Position numbers and translations under genes: made by a program
Notes under the pieces: generated by a model
Seen by the model: the letters and a program-made list of their open reading frames with translations, nothing else
Told to the model about the DNA's origin: nothing
The model's database searches: none
Source: Phoronis ovalis
Lineage: Eukaryota > Phoronida > Phoronidae
Assembly: GCA_028565635.1 (NCBI GenBank)
Contig: JAOXYB010061612.1
Coordinates: forward strand, 1 to 24,933
Length of the DNA: 24,933 bases
Reading direction: 5' to 3'
In this document: piece by piece, positions 12,701-21,700 of the stretch
Layout: every line of letters starts with the position of its first letter
Position numbering within the stretch: position 1 is the first letter of the stretch

Positions 12701-15700
12701 TTTTGATGTTTTTGACCATTTTCTATTAAAAGCATTAGTAAAAAATGATTAAGGACCTTTCAACGACATTTCAACTTCTTTATCAGTGCTAGTAACTTCT
12801 GACTGAGGCAGGAAACTAAGTCAAGTTTGGTTATCATTTCTGTGCTACCGAGAAGGCACGTTACATTGCACATTATCATAAAGACAAAGCGTTGACTAGA
12901 GGATTCAAAAAGGCCATAGGTTGGTGGGCCTAATAGGCTAGTTGACATTTTAAAATGACCTTGAGAAGTGGATCAAATGCCGATTTGAATCTTCGACATT
13001 TTTTGTGCATAACGCTTTCTTGTCTCACAATGACTGCTTTAATTTTTATCTAATCAGTTTTATGTACAGGGTAAGTACAGGTCAAAGTGCAAGTCAAATA
13101 TAATTTTGACGCAGATCACTTGCAGTATAGTCGACATATCACATTGCATCACATGCCACAAAGACGAAACCTTAATAAGACAATTTGAAGGTGGATTCAA
13201 GAAGGCCATAGGTTGGTTGGCATAATTGGCTATGTGATATTTTAAAATGACGTTTAGAAGTGGATCAAATGCCGATCCAAATCTTCAACATTTTGCGCAT
13301 AACACTTTCCTAGTTTCAGTAAGACTTAAAGCAACTACTACAAAAAGTGACTATATCCACCAGGGCTGCATATCACATACAACCTAGAACATGATTTGAT
13401 TGTAGGGATGAGATGGGCATCTAACATTACAAATGTCTTGTTCCAAACATGTATCACAGAAGGGAAATGTGCAATCCATATACTTCTACATCATGTTATT
13501 ACATATTAATTTATATTGCAGGTTGTGGTCATCATTCAGAATGTGGTAGAAAACTGTACTGTAACACCTGAATTACAAGCCACCATATATGGCCAACCAA
13601 CCCATGTACAGATATCAATTGTTAATGGTAAGTTAAGAGTTAGCCCATATTTTTGAATCCTGACATATACAAAAAAAATAGTTTTGAGGTCATAGGCTTC
13701 AACAGTTCTAATATGAGGATCTTTTTCTGTCTTGTCTTATGGCACAATTTTATAAAAGGGATCTAATGCATCCTGACCTGTCCATTTTGAGAACCTTTGA
13801 CCCCTTCTACAAGAAAAGTAACAACAAATGCAGGACCCTAGTGGTGATGAGAATCTTAAACCATTCATGTCAATGCAAATATCTTACATGATGTTGATCT
13901 TGCATTAGAATTGTTTCAAAATGAACATGTGCAGAAAAATGTATTAAGAATGCCACACACCATCATGTCCAGTTTTGATGAACTTCAAATTTGCATGAGT
14001 GAATTTCTGAATGTACATCATTCTACTTCTCTCTTCTGACGTTGTGGGAAATGGTCACATGCCTAATTTCATGGATCACATAATGGGATTGGCACATATC
14101 CTATGTATAGCTTAACTAATATTGAATATTGGAAATCTTTGTTAATTTATTCATGGAAAGTTATAGTATTGATTAGTTGGATAGAATGTGATAAGCCTTT
14201 TTAATTAAATGCTCTTGGAAATTCGGATTAATAATTGCTTCTATGTTTATTTAAAAGATAATTATGTTAATTTGAGCAACAACAAAAAATTTGCATGAAT
14301 TTGCATTATGTTATTTCTTCATTTGTCTTTGTATAATTTATAATATAAATAAATTTACTAAAAAATAATAAATTCTTAACATTTTTTTAGAATATAGATT
14401 TGTGTGGACAAACATTTTTACTACTTTCACTGCATTTCCAAGACTTCAGTGCTGTTGTGGGATTTTAAACATAATTACTATTTTGATACTTTTTTCATGT
14501 TAAAACTATGACATTTCTACCAACCTGTAATGTGCATGTTTTATTTTCGCTTTATACAACCAGCCATGTCATAATCATGTTTCATATTTTTTTGCGGTAA
14601 TTACTGATAATTTTACTACTTTTCAGGCACCAATATGACATATTCCATTGAACTTGGTGATGGTAATTTCTTTGAAATCTATGAGATGCTTGGAGCTGGT
14701 CAGTTTCTTGGAGCAACATTTAATTATACGAATGTAACAACTGATGCGATGAAATTGTACAACACATCCATGTCTGCCTTACTCAGTGCTACAGCGGATG
14801 CAACAAGTATGGTTAATAATCTCTGACTGAATGCTTATAATTATAATTAATTCTGACACATCCAAAAGATTAACACTATCAGAAGACTTCATCTGAAAAC
14901 TAATCAGTCTCTATTATCTTCTGATAGAAGATTAAAGGTCTTGTATTGTTAAATGTATTGCTTGCGTCAGAAGTGTAATTATGGAATATTATATTACCAA
15001 CCTGATGAAATTATTTGATGAATGGTTCTGACCTGAAACTTAGAAGTCTGTCATTTGTCATGGTCATTCACAAAACCTGATATTGTTTCGATGTGCGACA
15101 TGTGGCTCCACTAAGTGGATGCAAATAGGAGTGTATAGTGTTACTGTAAATAAATTATGTTAGCCTCATTTTAAATCTGCTTCCTACTCATTTACAGTCT
15201 TCCTTTATACTCACTTCAATTGAAAATTATGAGTATTTCAAGTACATACCAGTTTTAAACACTTAATATATTTTTAAGCAATATCCAGATACATGTATTT
15301 TTTGTGGCTTTTGTTGGCAGCAGTTCTCTAATCTGCGAGAGTTTATTGCTTTTACTTGTGCTGGAGTTCTGAAACATCTGCTCCCAATATATGTTTATTT
15401 TGTATACAAGCTTTATCACTCATATTTCTGTTTTGGAAATGCCTTTCTCCTCTCCTGCATTAAGTGGAACAACCCTGATTTTATATACATTATGCAATAT
15501 TATTGTACTAATTCTTTTTACAGATTTTACAGCCGATTTTTGGTATATCTATGCCAATATTGGAAATTACAGCATGACAGTTAATTGCAGCAACTTTGTT
15601 AGTTGGATGGTTGTGTATGAAACATTCCTGCCAGTACAAATACCACTACAGAATCTAACGATCATCCAACCAGATCCTATTCCATTCCATGATTGGACCA

Positions 15701-18700
15701 TTGTCAATACAACTGTTGATACTGGGTCAGCCGTAGAATTTACATCCGAGTTTGATCAAAATATTACGCGAATTTTTGACATGAGCGAGATTACTCAAAA
15801 AGGTTATATGATACTTGAAGAATTTGATTATTTAGTTACAGGTCCGCATAATTTAACACTGACAGCTTCAAATTTAGTGCCTCCATTCACATTGTATGAT
15901 GCTGTAACAGTTTGGGTTGACTACCTCCTTACTGATGTGGATATTGTACTCAACACATCTTATGTTCGACCATATGAAGCTGTACTGTTCAATGTCACAA
16001 TGTCAAATGGTTCTCGATTTGATGCCACTCTTGATTATGACCACGACAACCAATCAGATCATGAATACAGATATGAGATGCTGACTGGAGATTTAATTGT
16101 GTTTGAACATGTCTTTGTGGATATTGATTTTTATGACGTCAATCTAACCATCGTTAATCCAGTTGGTAATGTTACTTTAATAAGAATGGTAACAGTACAG
16201 CATCCTGTTCTTGAGATGGTTTTGACAACAGAAAATATCATGCCCATCTATCCAGCAAGTTTATGTGATGTTCCATTCAATATTACTTTTACCCCTGGCT
16301 TGCCAATCAGTCAGAATGTTACAACTACTGCATTGCCAGTGCCATTACCTACTGATGCATTCCATATCTACACATTTGGTGATGCGGATATAAATCCCAA
16401 CCCTCAGCAATCCATTTTAAACCAATCACTACCCATGGTTTATGAAGGCAACATGTTAGTAGCTCCTCATACAGATGTCCATTCTTACCACCAATTTGGA
16501 ACATACAATGTTTCACTGAACATCTCCAATTTCGTGAGCCATATGTTTTTCCACGAAATAGTGATTGTGGAAGAACCTGCTTTGGACTTGACTGTTGTCG
16601 CCAATCCCTTGTACGTTAGTATCAATACTAACTCTACTATTCTTGTAACCATGTCGTGGGGCTCTCGCATAGAAATCATGTGGAATTTTACTGATGGTAC
16701 TCCAGTGGTATATGCTCCGTACAATCCTAATGACACTGATTCTAATTATCAAGTGCATCAGTTTGATGTAGTAGGAGTTTTTCCTCTATTAATACGTACT
16801 GTAAACTATTTAGGGGAAACATACACTGAACTGGGTGAACCAGTTATTGTACAGAAACCAGTTCTTAATTTTACTGTAACTGGCAGCAAATCAGTTTCAT
16901 TAATGTCTGCGCCAGATTGGTTTGTGTTTATAGAATTTGATTTGTGGCGAATAACCGAGTTTGACATGCCTACTAATACCTCATTTATTGTCAATTTTGG
17001 AGATGGCACAATAACAGAACCTGCCCTTCTACCTGACGGAGATCCCTACGATTGTACTAATCAAACTTTTTGTAACCCAGTTCAGCATGTTATGCAGTTT
17101 AATCATACTTACTTCAAAGGTAAAGATTACAGCGTGGATGTCACCATCTGGAATTTAGTATCCAATCTAACATTTACATACAGACATGATATCTATGAAA
17201 AAATCACAGGTTTAGAGAAATTAGTGTATCATTCTGAAAATGTCTCTCAACTGTCAGGCTTTGGTGACCAGGGTGATTACTATCCCCTGGAAAATGATAT
17301 TCTCTTTGAATCATCTTTGGAGCGTGGCTCTCTTATTACATTCACATGGGATTATGGTGATGGCATTATGGAGAGTATTTACAATGAACCCTCCATTTCT
17401 CATAAGTACACTAACCCTGGCACTTACATTGTGACATTGAATGCTACCAACAAACTGAGTACATCAGTGATTACAAAAACTATTCACATTCAGCGAAGCG
17501 TTAGTGATATTGGGTTGTACGCTTTCAGTCCCCAACCTAGAAATATGTCCCTCTCCTTTAAATTAAGCCCCGGTACAATAGGCACTGATACCTGTTATTA
17601 TATTGATTTCAAAGACGTTAATTCAGATGGAGGAAAAGATCTGTTTCTTGGAAATCATGCGCAGTGTGTTGAGACGTATGGAAATAAAGTTACTCCAGAA
17701 TCCAAATTTAACCCATACACAGCTGAGGAGTTTGAAGCTATCCAACTAACATCACCATTGCATTTGCCTAATATTACAATTTACAACATGTTTCAAGATG
17801 TTGGAATCTATGATCTACTTCTTGAAGTTACCAATAAAGTCTCCAGTGCAAATTTTGTTTTAAATTTTGGTGTCACTCGTGGGCCTTGTACTTATCCATC
17901 AGTTGATATACAAGGTCCTAATGCTTGTGCACCCAACAGCCCATTCTGTGATAGTGAGAATCATAAAACACATTACAAGTCTGTACTTCTTCAAGTGAAA
18001 TCTCAAGTCAAGATTGATTGTAAGTCAACTAAGATTGCTCATTATAACTGGACCATTTATACAGTAAATGAATACACATATGAAGAAATTGAGTATACTG
18101 GTGATATTGGTGACACAGAATTGTACAATGCTCCGTTGCCCAGTGTAAAGATTTCGAAAAAACTGTTACCATATGGCCTGTATAAGTTTCAGCTTAATGT
18201 TTCTATGGATGGAGAAATCGGCATTTACACTGTTGATCAGGCTTACATTCGAATTATTAAAACACCTATAGTCACTTCTATTCTTGGAGGACCCAGAAAA
18301 AGATTACAGTGGGGCACAAAACAGGAATTTGATGCTGGCTTCAACACTTATGATCCTGATGTAGATCAAACCGACAGTAGTGGCTTCACATATACTTGGT
18401 TGTGTAGAAGATTGTGTGAAACGTTTCCTACTTACAATACTGATTATACTGAGGAACAAGTACCATTTACAACAGAATGTACAGACTATTATGAAGCAGA
18501 CGTTGGTGGATGTTTTAAAACTGACAACATTAATTCTTCAGGTATGAAAAAAAAATGTACTTTTAAAACTGAAACATGTTTATGTACTGTTTTCTAAAAA
18601 GTTTAGATATTTCTTATCGATATTTTGTTGCTTATATCAATGTAAAACTAAGTCCTGGTAGTCGGGTGCAATTTTGTGGTTGAATTATCAAAATGGAAAT

Positions 18701-21700
18701 TACCAACAGAGACTGATCAGATTGATGGCAATAGTATATAATTATTTGCAACAGAAATTGCCTGATATCATCATATGGAAATGCACCTAGTAAACACATA
18801 TATTTTAGGTTATGAAACATGTGCAACACACATTTATTTGTGAGATTTTGTCTGAAATTTTTGGTGAACTTTGAATGTGTACTTTCGTTTAGGTTTAGTC
18901 CAAAATAACACTGAGAGTTTATTCCAAGCTGATTTTTATGATGCCTATGAAAATGATATAATTGTGCTGATGGTAGTGGTTACAAAAGACACACGTACTG
19001 TCACTTATGAACAGACAGTAGAAATTACCCCAGGCGCACCACCAGTAATTTTTATCAAGCGAGTATTTTTTGATTTTTTTTATGTAACTTGTGTAGGCTA
19101 TAGACCAACCAGTTTGAATAAATCCATCTGTTAGTTTTTCGTGCTTTCTCAACTAACATCTGGGCTAAGTCCATTGTTGTTATATTCCTTCAATTTAACA
19201 AGAGCAAAATAAATACATCATTAAACTTTTGACCCGACTTTTGCCCAACCGAGATAAGCCTTTCTCTCTGTGTGATCGACCTATTTTACTAGCTACCTGC
19301 TTAGTCCTCTGTTATACCTTTTGGAGACCAAAATACAGGTCAAGTTTGATTTTTATTTGAATTTATTCCACTATGGTCAACTGGTGGCCATGCAAGTTTA
19401 TTGCTGAGATAAACAGAGATGGGAACTGTCTGCCACAGCAGACCTTTCTTTATTGTTTTTGTTTTTTTTCAGTTGTAAGTCAAACTGCAGAACAAAAAAC
19501 AACCAGTTCAAACTAAATCCTGATATGAAATTATCACTAGAGACCAGTGTCCAAGGAGCACGGCGTGGAACAGTGTACATTTATGAGTAAGGACCTGTCT
19601 TATAGTTTTCTATCGAATTTGCCAAGAAAACAAGATCATAGTTTCTTTGTTTGTTCTTACCAACCAATCAATGTATTTAGGGTATGTTTTGTATTTTTAA
19701 TATGCAAGTATAATTCACATTTACATCCAATCGCCATGAAGGAATTGCATAAAGATTTAGGCAATCTATGCATGGAAAAAAATTCCATTTCTGTGCTCAA
19801 AATGTACTGCATGATACATTTGCCCCAAAGAAAATCTGAAACAATCTAACATATCATTGTCATCAATATTCTGCATACAATTTGTCATTTCCTCAAAGAC
19901 TTGAAAGTTCAAAATCTTGTTCAATTTCAGTGAAATGTTCGATCTCCCTAATATTCTGTAGATTATGACACATCATGTAGACTGTTTCCTGAATAGAAAT
20001 TAACCTGATATTATTATTCCCTTAAGGGGGTGTATATGGGTAATTGTAAGAAATGGCTATCCGAGATATACACACCTCCAAAATATCAAACGTTGCAAGC
20101 ACTATCCACCAGTAAAGCAGTGGTATTTGGTATGATTATATAGTGTCAAATAGTCACAGCAATACATAATCACTCTAAATTGTATTTATATAATTAGCAT
20201 TTTATGCAAAATAACACCTTGAATGTGTGATAAGCCATGCAAATTTTAGACTCAGATTTTTATTAATAAAAGTTTACAGTACATGGCTGCATAGATCGCA
20301 CCTACATTTAATTGTCCTTATTATAATTACCAAATTATATTAGATCTTTAATTTCTACTAACCCCTGTTTCATTATGTTTATTAATAAAAATGGGCTTGA
20401 CAGACAGGTAAAACTACATGCAACAGTAGCACCCTCTACACTACCGTTATCTTTTGACTATTTTGTCATGGTTAAGTACTGCTTGTATATGGTGAACATT
20501 TTCTAGTTTAATTTTATATCCAAACAGACTATTGTTGTACTAAATGTAAGTTATTTTTTTACTGCCGATATAATTATTTATCATCATTTTCTTTGCAGAT
20601 GGACTCTGCATGTGTCAGAAAAAGATCAAAACTTTGAATCTGCTGAACTTGTCAAATATGAAGCCTGGTCCCATAAATGTAGCGAAAATTGCAACTTAAA
20701 GGCAAACTTAGCGATTAAGCCAGGTCTTTTCCAAATACAAGATGCAACTAAGAAGTTTTATTTTACTGTGCGTGTTTACAGGAGGGGCAGTGATCCTAGT
20801 AATTATGGTAATATCAAGTGTCAATTACATATTAATTGTATTACGCAAGATCTGTGAAATGTGATATACATACATAAATATCTCATATTTTGCAGTATAT
20901 TGGTGGCAGGGGGCGGAGGGGTTTATCACAGTATTTAGAATTATACTTCCAATCAACAGCATTTAAGTCACTTTAAGGAATTAAGTGGAATCTCATGACA
21001 GACTCAAATATATATGATGGAATATAACTATTTCTTCTGTATATCAAAAACATACAGGACTCTAGATATAGTTGGTTTTAACTGTTTGTATCTGTTATGG
21101 GACTTGTTGTCTCACTGTGTATAGTTTGAAATTCAAGTCACTTTATCCAATTACTAGTGTAAGAACAGTTCACTGTATTATTATCCAGGTTCCCTTTAAT
21201 AAGGTTGTACAAACTATATTTTTATAAATTAAAGATAGTTTGAGATAATTTTGGGAAATATACTGTATATTCCAGAGTACCTGTGCTGTGAAAACAATTT
21301 ACACAGCAAACAGTTTCTCATTAGCTACAAAAAATTCACATCCTATTATGAGAAATTGGGTATTGGGAACCTGTGAAATTTATCGATTCCTGTATCAAAT
21401 CGGCTTTTTAATTGTATATATAGCCAATAGAGCTCCAAAAATATGCAGTCCTAGTGACTTGTAAAAACAGTAACACCCTAAAGAAGGGATTATATTAGTA
21501 AGTTTAATTATAAATTTGCACTTTTAATGATCATGACTCTAGTGAAGGGAGTTTTGTTTTATTTAGGCAAAAAAGGTACACAAAACATGCAACATGCATA
21601 TGCTGACAGCTGGAAAAATATTACCCATTCACACGAAAATTGATTGAGACATATGCACCCACTGTCATATTGCTGCCATTCACATCTCTTCCCTGTGATT

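Noticed and set aside
14876-14927. Short hairpin (11-base stem, 30-base loop) in intron 11
   Set aside because: Stems of this size are expected by chance in AT-rich introns, and no RNA family features are present.
15391-15523. Hydrophobic N-terminal extension before exon 12 that might be an alternative start with a signal anchor
   Set aside because: It translates a pyrimidine-rich acceptor region; the phase 1 acceptor at 15523 joins exon 11 exactly to complete a PKD module.
18871-19134. Using GT at 19063 as the exon 13 donor, the usual choice
   Set aside because: It gives phase 0 and an immediate in-frame stop on entering exon 14; the GC donor restores the REJ motif.
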